DNA from: Zygnema cylindricum
Lineage: Eukaryota; Streptophyta; Zygnematophyceae; Zygnematales; Zygnemataceae
Assembly (NCBI GenBank): GCA_037447655.1
Contig: JBBHKE010000768.1
Location: 62,001-126,000 of the forward strand
Reading direction: 5' to 3'
DNA: 64,000 bases
Shown: positions 1-8,863 of the stretch, one piece after another
How the letters are laid out: every line of letters begins with the position of its first letter
How positions within the stretch are numbered: the stretch's first letter is position 1
Position numbers and translations under genes: made by a program
Notes under the pieces: model-generated
Told to the model about the DNA's origin: nothing
Database searches by the model: none
What the model saw: only the letters and a program-made list of their open reading frames with translations

Positions 1-976
1 ACTCTATTTTTGGTAACAACAAATGTTTCCCTTCCTTCTTCATTTTCCTTACATCGAAAAATAGCAGTTGGCAAGTGTACAAATTCAGCGACGGGAAGTG
101 TAGCCTTTTGTGTAGGGGGTCGAACTCGATTGTCATCCCATCCGTCTCAGAAAATTCTTGTGACACATGCACTTTTATATAATGGACAAACTCTGAAAGT
201 ATTTCCTAAATCATCACAATAAAAACAAAAACTCTGAAAGTATGTCCTAAATCATTACAATAAAAACAATTTTTTGATTTACCATTTTTTCTATTTTTCT
301 AGAATTGTGATCAAACACCTCGAAAATTCCCCCTATTCTTTAGAGCTTGTTTATCATCCTCTTCATCTAAAACAAATCTAATTGCTAAAGGTAAGTTCCA
401 ATCCCTTTTATCAACTTGTTTTAATCTATCTAAAGCACACCTATATTCTTCAGGTAATCCTTTCATTAACAAGAGAGCCACTTGTGTATCTGTAAAATTT
501 CCTCCCGCCAAATAATTTTCCACAAGCAATCTCTGCAAATTAAGACAATATCTCAACATGCTACCTCCAACATACTTATATTCAACTATTTTTGTAACAC
601 TATCCATCCAATGATACACAGAAGTCTTTAGATATATACGTTCTAACCACTTCCATAATTCAAATGCATTTTTTAGTTCAAGGTAAATCATTACAAGTTC
701 CTCGATCAATGATAACTTCATAATCCGCAAACAGACAAAGTTTTTCTCCTCCCATCCAACCGATGATTCGACACATGTCCCATCCACCACATCCATTTGA
801 TCCCTCAACTTGAAGTAGCCCTCCATAATACTCCTCCAGCGGTAATAGCCAGATCCATCAAATATAGGTAAGTAGTATTCATCCAGTATGAGTAGCCATG
901 GGTGTGGGCCCATAACCTTTTGTCCATAGCCATTTTCAGCCATGGATTTACCCTCAGAAGCACCACATACTACCAA
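1..976 (-). pseudogene. Family-3 copia gag fragment (element G), runs off the left edge
   Basis: A minus-strand open stretch at 976-311 (221 codons) reads as a copia Gag: a GQKVMGP motif near the start, a F-D-G-x-G-Y-x-x-W-like segment, and a UBN2/Gag-like body with LLMKGLPEEYR. Further left, about 222-100, the minus strand reads like a degenerate CCHC zinc knuckle region followed by a K-x-A-C segment, resembling that of element E (19230-19330). The frame is interrupted between the two parts. The rest of the element would lie left of the window. It is an old, non-functional capsid gene fragment; similarity to E (19988-18049) supports the family. Confidence 0.75.
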
Positions 977-2146
977 AAAACAGCCTACTTTGAATCAACA
1001 CAGAATTCTACAAAAATATCAAAACAAGCTGAAACTACAAACAAAGATATTTCCTAAGCTACAAAATAAACTCACAAAGTTTCAAACAAAAATAATGAAC
1101 ACAGTGATCACATCTTCCTGGTCAAAGTTGCAGAAAAACAGTTTGCCAGAACTTTGATAAAACCGGCCAACTTCACTATGAAGTAAAACACAGACCATGC
1201 ACAAAATAGGCCTGCAAATCTCACAATGTAAAAAATACAGGGAGGAACACACATGCAAAATTTCAGATAATTTTGCCAATAGATCTGAGAGCATTACTCA
1301 GATACAATTACCAAAAAATGATCATAAACAGTTTTTGTTACAGAAAGTTCCAAAGTCCTGAAATGACTAAGTCCTACAAATGTATACAAGAGCTTACTAT
1401 TGAATGTACGGAGGCATACCAGCCGTACGCTATCTACCATCTACCTTAATAAATGGTTGTATACCTGAATACTTCAAGGTGTGTCAGAATGAATAAATCA
1501 ACACTAAAAACTAATCCACAAAATGACAAATCAATATTTAACTAAATATTTACACCAACACCTCCGTAATATCCGCGCACTAGACGACTGTTTTCTTAGT
1601 TTTCTTAGTCACTTAGTGTCAAGTCTATTAAGTGAAGCGACATTACATAGGTACAATCCACATAATCGTACATCTTCAAAATATAGCAAACCTTGTAAAA
1701 ATAGCACCGGATGTTGTCCGCCCTCCACGTGTAACAAAAACCACTTGCCCAATTGAACTTGTACGTCCCAAATATTTTCTGTACGAGACCGTGTCGTTTG
1801 CCATAAAACTTCGTTCGATACATTTCACGTCCACTTGCCAAATAAGACGCTCTGTACTTGTGGTGTCCTATTTCATAAATGTGCCCGTCGCATTATGTTT
1901 CGTACGAACGTCGTATATTTTCAAACTCTTCAAATATTTCAAGATCAGATCGCTTCGCGATCTGCCATCCATTTCAATTATGCATTCCGCACCACTCAAT
2001 TTCTATTTCGTACGCCCCAAACAACATGTCCGTACATTCACTCCCCCAATCCACGAATCCATTCGAACCTCCACAGTAAATTCATTTAACAAATTATGCA
2101 TGAAACATCTCGTGCGCACAAAGTGTGGCATACTCGCAAACTAACA
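977..2146 (-). repeat. Leader and 5' LTR of element G (minus orientation)
   Basis: Upstream of the gag start, about 977-1369 is an untranslated leader. About 1370-2146 is LTR-like and starts TGTTAG on the minus strand at 2146. A stretch with GTACGGAGGCAT and neighbouring words recurs at about 32770-32950 in the related fragment E2, which supports an LTR. The inner LTR boundary is not resolved because the second LTR is outside the window. No cellular gene is visible here. Confidence 0.5.
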
Positions 2147-2399
2147 TTTCAAATAAAACATCCAACATATTCATCATCAAATCCTATGAGCATTCTAGGT
2201 TTGGACTTTGGGCTTAGTTTCCAGTTTGGTAAATTATCTAGTATAAAGCATTTACTACCAAATAGTTTGAACCGATTGACATATGGTTTTCTACCTATGC
2301 ACACTTCATAAGGTGTGTTTCCTTGAACATATCTAGTTTCTAATATGTTCCTAATATATGTTTCATTTTGATAAGCTTAAGCCCAAAACTTAATATCTA
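2147..2399 (-). pseudogene. Copia integrase C-terminal fragment, detached piece of element E
   Basis: Read on the minus strand, this gives a copia integrase tail: KFWA (with a stop where E is expected), then NTPYE, IGRKP, FKLFGSKCFI and a degenerate GYDxxxKGY-like end. It continues the integrase frame that stops at 18049: the residues before the gap end ADKVVG and these begin with IKFWA, matching the ADKxxGxxFWAEA order in the other elements. The piece was therefore separated by the 2400-18048 insertion. Flanks ATCTAT and ACCTAC differ by two transitions and may be an aged target duplication. Confidence 0.7.
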
Positions 2400-3419
2400 T
2401 GTTGAAATTAATAGAAATTTAGAGTATTTTCTTTGTTTAAATATGTTAGTATACAAGGAAAAGGAAAGGACAGACAACCTGCCTCCACCTCCTCTCTCTA
2501 GCCCCCATACTTGTTGTAGTCACTAAAGGATAGAGAGGGTGGTTGATCCATGGCTGCCTTAGTTCAACAGGCAATTATTTAAAGAAGGTTACTAAAAATA
2601 TACCTGACGAACCCGGGATTTGATCTCACTACCTATCATTCGTCAAGTTGGTCAATAGCGGTCAACTTTATCCTATTAGACTACGACTAATGCTAAATGC
2701 TATAGTATGTGATAAATATATATGTATTAAGGAGGGAACAAATTCATTTAACTGCAACTCTATACGGTATGCATAGATACAGTTTTATGAAGTACGAAGT
2801 ACGATACTACTTTGAAAAGGATACTGCCTATTTTGTTTCGACAGCGAAACAATTATCGCGCAAGTATTTATAACGGCTGAGATTGCATTTTGGGTCAAAT
2901 CCAACGGTGCACATCATCGCCCAAATCCCGGAATGGTCACTTTGGCATGTAGTGAAGTGACATGACCTTGCGCCACGTGGAGAGATAACATTCAGTTGCC
3001 GGAATTTTGAGGAACGTACTGACCAGTGGAGAATGGACACGCATCCATTTAATGGCCTTGCTTTACAAAGGTTGTACAAAAAGCACATCGGCACTAGTAC
3101 TTTTATGTACTCTATAGTGTTCAGATTGGTTTGTACAGTTAGTAGATAGGGGTTGTGAGATGGAGCTAGGACTTAGAAAAATCTGGTAGATGGTCTTCTC
3201 TCTCTTTGAGAGGTTGTATAAATTGGCATTTTTGCTGGCTATTAACTTATCCCCTGGTTGGGCTTTTTTTGAAATTCTTTATCCTACAGAATCGCGGGAG
3301 TCCAGGCTGCAGAAGGGTGTATTGAGATTGTCTGCTTGTCTGCCATGGAAAGTGGGTTATTTAATAACTATCTAGAGGCTTAATGTACTTTGTAGTCCAA
3401 TGGAGGACACATAATTTCA
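2400..3419 (+). repeat. 5' LTR of family-2 copia element D1
   Basis: Begins TGTTGAAATTAAT and ends TTTCA directly before the primer-site sequence CGTTATGGGCCCACC. The CCTGCCTCCACCTC and CTTGTTGTAGTCACTAAAGG blocks recur in other family-2 LTRs (20196, 31685). An antisense tRNA-like block lies at about 2605-2695. From 2590 to about 2928 it is essentially identical to 14675-15013. Confidence 0.85.
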
Positions 3420-4487
3420 CGTTATGGGCCCACCCTCTAGGTTCATCAATTGGGAAGCCATGATGATGGGAGCTTTGTGCGAAAAACGATACTGGGGTAT
3501 CATTAGGGGACAAGTGAAATGTCCACCTTTGGGAACTCTACCAGGATTTAGAGGAGCAAAGTTTCCTACAGCAAAGGCTACCTTAGCGGAGGAGGCAGAT
3601 AATTGGGATAGCAATGTGTTTGAAAAGGGGAAAGGGAAGGAAACACCCCTCACACCTATTGCCACAATACCGAGAGCGGCGACCGTAAAGACCGCGGAGA
3701 ACAATACTCAAATGTGGGAGGATGTAAACATGGCTGCCAAGAACTTCATTCTGAGGCACCTCACTCAAGCTTTGGCCACCCCTCCTCTACACATTTACAA
3801 GGCCGAGGAGTTGTGGGTGAGTTTGGTGGAGATTTATATAGCTAGAACTATTCAAGAGCTCTCGTTCGCTGAGCAAAACTTAGTGAGTTACACTTACAAA
3901 GGAGGAAAGATGATAGATTACTGTAATTATCTTTCTTTTTTGTATATGGAGATGGAAAGTGCCGGGTAGATAGGTAGAATGAAAATGAAAGTTAAAACCC
4001 TTATCATGAAGTTACCAGACGAGTTCGAAAACAAAGTGTACCGAGTACAGGAAATGCATGATAGTTCATGGAAATGGAATACAGTGGTCAGGATTATACT
4101 TGTGGAGGAAAACACAATGGAGATTAGGAGAGGAGGAAAGAGCATTCAAACTCTAGCAATAGGAGGGGACCGATGGGGGAAGGACCCAAAGAAACCTTAC
4201 AAAAGGGAAAGAGATCATTTTGAGGGACCGAGGCCCCCAAAGGGTCTTTGTCATTTTTGCAAAAAGACAAGACACTTCATCGCAGATTGTGTCAAGCTCT
4301 CGAAGATGAACGCTCTAAGAGAAACGTGGAGGGGGTTTTTCTGGAGGGAAAAAAAAGGCACTTGTGGTTATAGAAGTGATAGGAGAAATCGAGGATGGGT
4401 CATTTGAGGAGGATGGGGAGCTTCTTCTTAACAAAAATCTAGAGGAGAAAGATATCTCTCGGAGATAGAAGTGTGCCCTTGGAGCAA
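3420..4487 (+). pseudogene. Family-2 copia gag of D1, broken and chimeric
   Basis: Gag starts GPPSR and continues FINWEAMM, ALCEKRYWGI and a UBN2-like body. A TAG interrupts at 3967, the frame resumes at 3979, and a zinc knuckle (CHFCKKTRHFIADC) follows near 4248-4290. About 30 bp are missing just after the start relative to 15512-15580, between two TCTAGG repeats. At about 4487, in the spacer before the protease, the sequence jumps back to a more upstream gag position. The body 3440-4290 is almost identical to 15560-16410, stop included. Confidence 0.85.
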
Positions 4488-4560
4488 TTTAGGAGCTCTT
4501 GCTAACTCACCAAAGGCTTATGAGTGACACTTTCAAAGGAGGAAAGATGTTGGACTATTG
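4488..4560 (+). pseudogene. Gag fragment of element C, left of the A insertion
   Basis: This short stretch matches D3 gag at 21656-21720 (ACACTTTCAAAGGAGGAAAG then ATGTTGGACTATTG). It continues on the other side of element A at 11899 with TATTGCAACGATCTC. The five bases TATTG (4556-4560 and 11899-11903) are the target-site duplication. Confidence 0.85.
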
Positions 4561-4763
4561 TGTAAAAACTAATCGTTTTAAAGTATTTTTTAGGTCTGAA
4601 TAAAAATAAAGAAGCCGAGGCAGTCTACCTCTAACTTCTCTCTCCAACTCTCAAACTTGTCGCAGTCACTGAGAAATTGGAGAGGAAGCTAGAGCCATGG
4701 CTACCTAGGCTATCCTGAGGTTTCGGGAAATTTATACTAGTTAAGGGATTATTTACTAAAAGG

Positions 4764-4852
4764 TATATGCCGGCCACAGGATTTGATCCTGGTACCTGCC
4801 GACCAAAAACCAGAAATAGCCGGTATCCTTAGCCATTAAGTCTAGCAGAAGT
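4764..4852 (-). other. tRNA-like block in the A 5' LTR (antisense)
   Basis: On the minus strand, GATCAAATC (4780-4788) fits the Pol III B-box pattern GWTCRANNC exactly and sits in a CAGG/CCTG T-arm-like stem. TAGACTTAATGG (4833-4844) fits the A-box pattern TRGYNNANNNGG at 11 of 12 positions. Box spacing is tRNA-like. No convincing anticodon arm is visible, so it is a tRNA-derived or tRNA-like segment, not a tRNA gene. Confidence 0.55.
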
Positions 4853-4868
4853 ATTACGTATTATATAG

Positions 4869-5757
4869 TGAAATTCTGTGGTCTCCATTGACCCACAGAA
4901 TGAGCAGCCTATGTAAAGCCTCTAGGATAATATTTGCCCCTTCTACTTTCCCGCTGAATAAGCGCCGCCCAGGCACACAAATATTCTGACCACTCTCACC
5001 CTTGTGAGGATAAGACTCCCTTGAGTCAAACGCAAAAAGAATCACTGAATTTGCTCACCCGAGTAGTAAGTTATGGCTGGTCAAAGATGACCTTTATAGT
5101 TACAAGCTCTCTTAGAGAGAGAGGTACCTAAATATTACTGAGTCTCGGTCTGCCTACTCACGACTACCTACTATTAAACCCTAGTCCAATAGGAACACTA
5201 TAAAGTACAAGAAGGTACAATGGGCGATGTACTTATTGTACAACCATTGTACGACAAGGTCTACAAGGTGACACCTGTCATATCGAAAGCCATGGTTCCT
5301 CCTCCCATCTTCTCCGGTATCAAATAATGTGGCGCCACGTGGCACCGCGTGACGCTATATCCGTATGCCGCCAAAAATCTCACTTCGCGTGGCGGCTATA
5401 ATGCCAGCCGTCCGATCGAAACATATTTTACACGGTTCAGATTCGCATACATGCAGAAATTGCTCCTTTTGGTTAGTCTGGTGTTAATTAGCTGTTTTGT
5501 TAATGTTTATATATTTATGAAACCCGTCACGTGTATCGTTTCGTAACGCCTTAATTGTTAAGGCGTTGGGCTATAAAGAATTGAGGTCACAGGTTCAAAT
5601 CTAGACCTAGGCATCATTTTAGCCAAAATACCCTTAACTGCAAAAACTGCCACTTTCTAAAAATGGCGGCACCCATGACGCGCCTTTGATACTTACACTC
5701 TTTCTTTAAAACAAAACTAAAATAGGGAAGTGAACTATTAATTACCTCTTTTCAACA
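4869..5757 (-). mobile_element. Solo copia LTR nested in the A 5' LTR
   Basis: On the minus strand this 889-bp segment starts TGTTGAAAAGAGG and ends with a GTTATCCTAGAGG-like block and AATTTCA, as the other LTRs do. It is flanked by exact TATAG duplications (4864-4868 and 5758-5762). No internal region is present. The LTR start recurs in the plus direction at 52584. It is the fourth and youngest layer of the nest. Confidence 0.92.
5546..5620 (+). other. tRNA-like block inside the nested solo LTR
   Basis: Plus strand GTTCAAATC (5593-5601) is an exact B-box match, preceded by TTAATTGTTAAGGCG, a D-arm/A-box-like stretch. As in the other LTRs it is antisense to its own LTR (which is minus). T-stem pairing is incomplete, so a functional tRNA is unlikely. 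Confidence 0.5.
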
Positions 5758-6479
5758 TATAGTACGATATTTACTTAAGCATTAATACGTAGGTTAAATC
5801 ATTTAACTGTAACTGTGTACGGTATTCATAGATCCAGTAATGTATAAGTACGGAATACGGTACATGCACGAAATCAATACCGCGCATTGATTTCGTAAGT
5901 GAAACGAATACCGCGCATGTATTTATTACGGCTACGATTAAATTAGATTCTAATCGGACAGCCGGAATTAGCGCCGAGATCGCGGAAGAAGATTTCGGCG
6001 GTTTGTGGTCATCGCCACATCGGATGACACGTGGCAAAATTACATTGGATCGTGGAATCTCCGGAGATTATGGCACCGAATCCGGATATGACATGTGTCG
6101 ACATTTGGGCCATGTTGTACAATGTTCGTACATAAAGTACACCGGCAGCTCTACTTTTGCGTACGGAACTGTATTCTGATTGGTTCCGTACATCAGTAAA
6201 TAGAGTCTGTGAGAGAGATAGGACTTAGAAAAATTAGGAGATAGGACCCTCTCTCCCAAAGAGCTTCTGTACAAAAGGTCAACTTTGACCCTCCATAACT
6301 TACTGCTCAGGGGAGCAAATTCAGAGATTCTTTTTGCTATCGACTCAAGGGAGTCTTGCCTTCACGAGGTGCAAGTGGTCAGAGTTTTTTTCTGCCAAGG
6401 TGGCAGTTATTTTTGCTGAAACACAAAGGGGTCAGGATTATCCTAGAGGCTTCTTGGAAGCTGTCCAATCTGAGGACTT

Positions 6480-8279
6480 ATGGAGGTCTCAGGGTTTCAG
6501 GTTATGGGCCCACCCTCTAGGGTACCAATCTTTAATGGAACTGGATTCATATACTCGGAAAGTATGATGATAGGAGCTCTATGCGAAAAAAGGTTTTGGG
6601 GGATAGTGAGTGGAAGGCTGAGGCGTCCATCAAGTCTTGGAATTCCTCCAGGGTTTGGAGGAAGTAGATTCACCAGGAAAGAAGATCCACCTTCAACGGA
6701 GGAAACAAAAGAAGGAGAGGTGGTGGACAAAGGAAAGGAGATGGAAGCGACCACACTAATAGCAACTGGTTCGGCATTCATGCTACCTATTTCGAGGAAC
6801 GAGGAGAATGATACTGAAACATGGGACTTCAACAATATGGCAGCAAAGCATTTCATCCTACGCTATCTCACTCAAGGACTTGTATGTCCTCATTTGCAGG
6901 TAGAAAGGGCATCCGATCTTTCGATGGCTCTCATAGAGATGTACCAAAGTGGTACGATTCAGCAACAACAGTTGGCTGATCAAAAAGTTAAGGAGTATGT
7001 ATACAAAGGGGGAAATATGTTGGATTTTTGCAATGAGCTTGCTACACTCTTCATTGAGCTAGAGAGTGCGGGGAAAGATTTTAGTGAAAAAGAAAAGGTT
7101 AACTGTTTACTGATGAAGTTACCTGATGAGTTCGAGAACATAGTCAACCATGTGCAGGACTTGCGGGACTCAAGGTGGATATGGAACTCAGTGGTAGGGA
7201 CGATTCTCGTTCGAGAGAATACAATTGAGATCCGAATGGGAGGAAAGAGTGGCCAAGCCTTGGCAACAGCGACTGATTGGAGGAACAAGGATTCCCGAAA
7301 ACCGGTCGGAAACTATGGGGGTAGGGAGCAGAAAAAACAGGCCGACGAGTTGGAACCAAGGGCTCCCAAAGGTTTATGTCATTTTTGTAAGAAACCGGGG
7401 CACTATATGGCAGAGTGCACTAAGCTAACCGAGCTTCAGCTAAAGGAGGGGCAGACCAGTGGTACCCCGAGAGGAAAGAAAAAGGCCCTTGTCACACAGG
7501 TACTTGAGACGGAATCCGAGGACGAGGATGATGAGCTCCTTTTGGATGAGGAGTTGGAGGCGAAAAATGAGGTCGAAATTCCACGAAGGCAAAAATGTGC
7601 TTACGGTGGATTGAAAGGTGAAGCAAGTTGGATTGTAGATTCAGGTGCCTCCATGCACATGTGTAAGGATAGACACCTTTTCACTAAGATAAGAAAGATT
7701 CCCACCGTAGAGATAGAGTACGGGGATGGGAGGATAGTCACCACTACTCTTTTAGGATCGGTAGATCTGAAAGTGTTAGTAAAAGGAAAGACATCCATAT
7801 TAACATTCTCCGATGTATTGTTTATTCCGGAGCTGAACAAAAATCTTATCTCTACATCAGTATTAGATGATAAGGGTTTTTTCACTAGCACTAGGGAAGG
7901 AGTCTTTACTGCTAGTTTTGAGGAGGATGTCTATTTCATTGCTGAGAAAGGTAGCCATGGGATGTTTAGGCTGATTTTAAGTAATGAAACGAAGAAACTT
8001 TATTATGCTGGTGTTCATGATATTATGATGTGGCATAAGAGGCTTGGGCATGTGAATCTAGATAAGTTAAGAGAGATGAAAAAGACGGGAGTGGTGGAAG
8101 GGATTCAATTCAGTGAGAGTGATGATATAAGTGATTGTAGTGGATGTGCTCAAGGTAAAGCACATAGATTACCCTTTCCTAAATCAGCCACCTATAAGGG
8201 AGAAAAAATTCTAGATGTAGTACACACATATATTTGGGGACTAGCTAAAGTGCCCTCACCGGGGGGAAGAGATTTATGA
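6480..8279 (+). CDS. Copia A Gag, protease and integrase N-terminus (one frame)
   Basis: A 599-codon frame. Residues about 9-20 carry the family start MGPPSRVPIFNG; the UBN2-like Gag body follows to about 270. The CCHC zinc knuckle CHFCKKPGHYMAEC is near residue 300. The aspartic protease motif DSGASMHMC is near 387 with catalytic Asp intact. The GAG-pre-integrase/HHCC zinc region runs WHKRLGHV...CSGCAQGKAHRL. The first ATG (6480) is inside the LTR, 20 nt before its end; the next in-frame ATG (6504) is inside the primer site. At about 8270 a 1-nt loss ends the frame; the integrase core continues in another frame from 8276. Confidence 0.88.
   Translation: MEVSGFQVMGPPSRVPIFNGTGFIYSESMMIGALCEKRFWGIVSGRLRRPSSLGIPPGFGGSRFTRKEDPPSTEETKEGEVVDKGKEMEATTLIATGSAFMLPISRNEENDTETWDFNNMAAKHFILRYLTQGLVCPHLQVERASDLSMALIEMYQSGTIQQQQLADQKVKEYVYKGGNMLDFCNELATLFIELESAGKDFSEKEKVNCLLMKLPDEFENIVNHVQDLRDSRWIWNSVVGTILVRENTIEIRMGGKSGQALATATDWRNKDSRKPVGNYGGREQKKQADELEPRAPKGLCHFCKKPGHYMAECTKLTELQLKEGQTSGTPRGKKKALVTQVLETESEDEDDELLLDEELEAKNEVEIPRRQKCAYGGLKGEASWIVDSGASMHMCKDRHLFTKIRKIPTVEIEYGDGRIVTTTLLGSVDLKVLVKGKTSILTFSDVLFIPELNKNLISTSVLDDKGFFTSTREGVFTASFEEDVYFIAEKGSHGMFRLILSNETKKLYYAGVHDIMMWHKRLGHVNLDKLREMKKTGVVEGIQFSESDDISDCSGCAQGKAHRLPFPKSATYKGEKILDVVHTYIWGLAKVPSPGGRDL
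6500..6514 (+). promoter_or_regulatory. Primer-binding site of A: half-tRNA type
   Basis: GGTTATGGGCCCACC follows the LTR end immediately; the LTR end is fixed independently by the target duplication at the 3' LTR. It is the reverse complement of the anticodon arm of plant initiator tRNA-Met (GGTGGGCCCATAACC, from knowledge of that tRNA), not of the tRNA 3' end. Half-tRNA priming is known for Drosophila copia, yeast Ty5 and Volvox Osser. The site is also gag coding sequence and contains an in-frame ATG. Confidence 0.8.
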
Positions 8280-8863
8280 TGACTATAACTGATGATTGGT
8301 CTCGGTATTCCCGGGTATATTTTTTGAAAAACAAGTCCGAAGCTCAGGATTGTTTTAGACAATATAAAGCATGGAGCGAAAAACTCCATGAAACTCCAAT
8401 CAAGAGAGTAAGGAGTGACAATGGTGGAGAGTATACTTCTAACCAGTTTAAGGATTTTTTGAGGGAAGATGGGGTCCAACACCAAAAGACAGTTCCAAAA
8501 AATCCGGAACAGAATAGGGTAGCTGAAAGGTTAAATAGAACACTAAGTGATAGTGCTAGAAGTATGTTGTCAGATAAAAAGATAGGAAAAAGGTTTTGGG
8601 CAGAAGCAATGAACTATGCTAATTACCTCAAGAATAGAGTTCTTACTTCAGCTATAAAAGATCAAACACCTTATGAGAGATGGACAGGCCGGAAACCAGA
8701 CATATCTCACTTAAAGGTTTTCGGCAGTCAAGTGTTAAGTCTAGATACTGATCGGTCCAATTGGAAGCTAGATCCTGAAGGAAAACCGAGATACTTATTA
8801 GGATATGATGAGGATATTAAAGGATATAGAGTTTATGATCTAAAAAGGGAAGATATAATCTAA
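8276..8863 (+). CDS. Copia A integrase core and C-terminal part
   Basis: Begins MTITDDWSRYSRVYF; includes SDNGGEYTS (second catalytic Asp of the DDE triad), NRVAERLNRTLSDSARSML (region of the catalytic Glu), KRFWAEAMNYANYL and TPYERWTGRKPDISHLKVFGS, ending DLKREDII. The stop is TAA where family-2 copies have a sense codon. The identical TAA is at the same place in element B (26079). It is split from the upstream frame by a single-base frameshift. Confidence 0.85.
   Translation: MMTITDDWSRYSRVYFLKNKSEAQDCFRQYKAWSEKLHETPIKRVRSDNGGEYTSNQFKDFLREDGVQHQKTVPKNPEQNRVAERLNRTLSDSARSMLSDKKIGKRFWAEAMNYANYLKNRVLTSAIKDQTPYERWTGRKPDISHLKVFGSQVLSLDTDRSNWKLDPEGKPRYLLGYDEDIKGYRVYDLKREDII

Larger units (their letters stand above)
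4561..6499 (+). repeat. 5' LTR of element A, interrupted by a solo LTR
   Basis: Starts TGTAAAAACTAAT and ends GGGTTTCA. Removing the insertion at 4869-5757 and one TATAG copy leaves a length close to the 1048-bp 3' LTR. Contains an antisense tRNA-like block at 4764-4852 and, at 6480, an ATG in frame with gag 20 nt before the LTR end. Confidence 0.93.

Noticed and set aside
1523-2311. Several open frames of 60-170 codons on the plus strand
   Set aside because: They lie across an LTR and an antisense integrase fragment; no domain and no codon pattern of a gene.
5546-5620. Functional tRNA gene
   Set aside because: B box is good, but acceptor and T stems do not close, no clear anticodon arm, and the copy is part of an LTR module.
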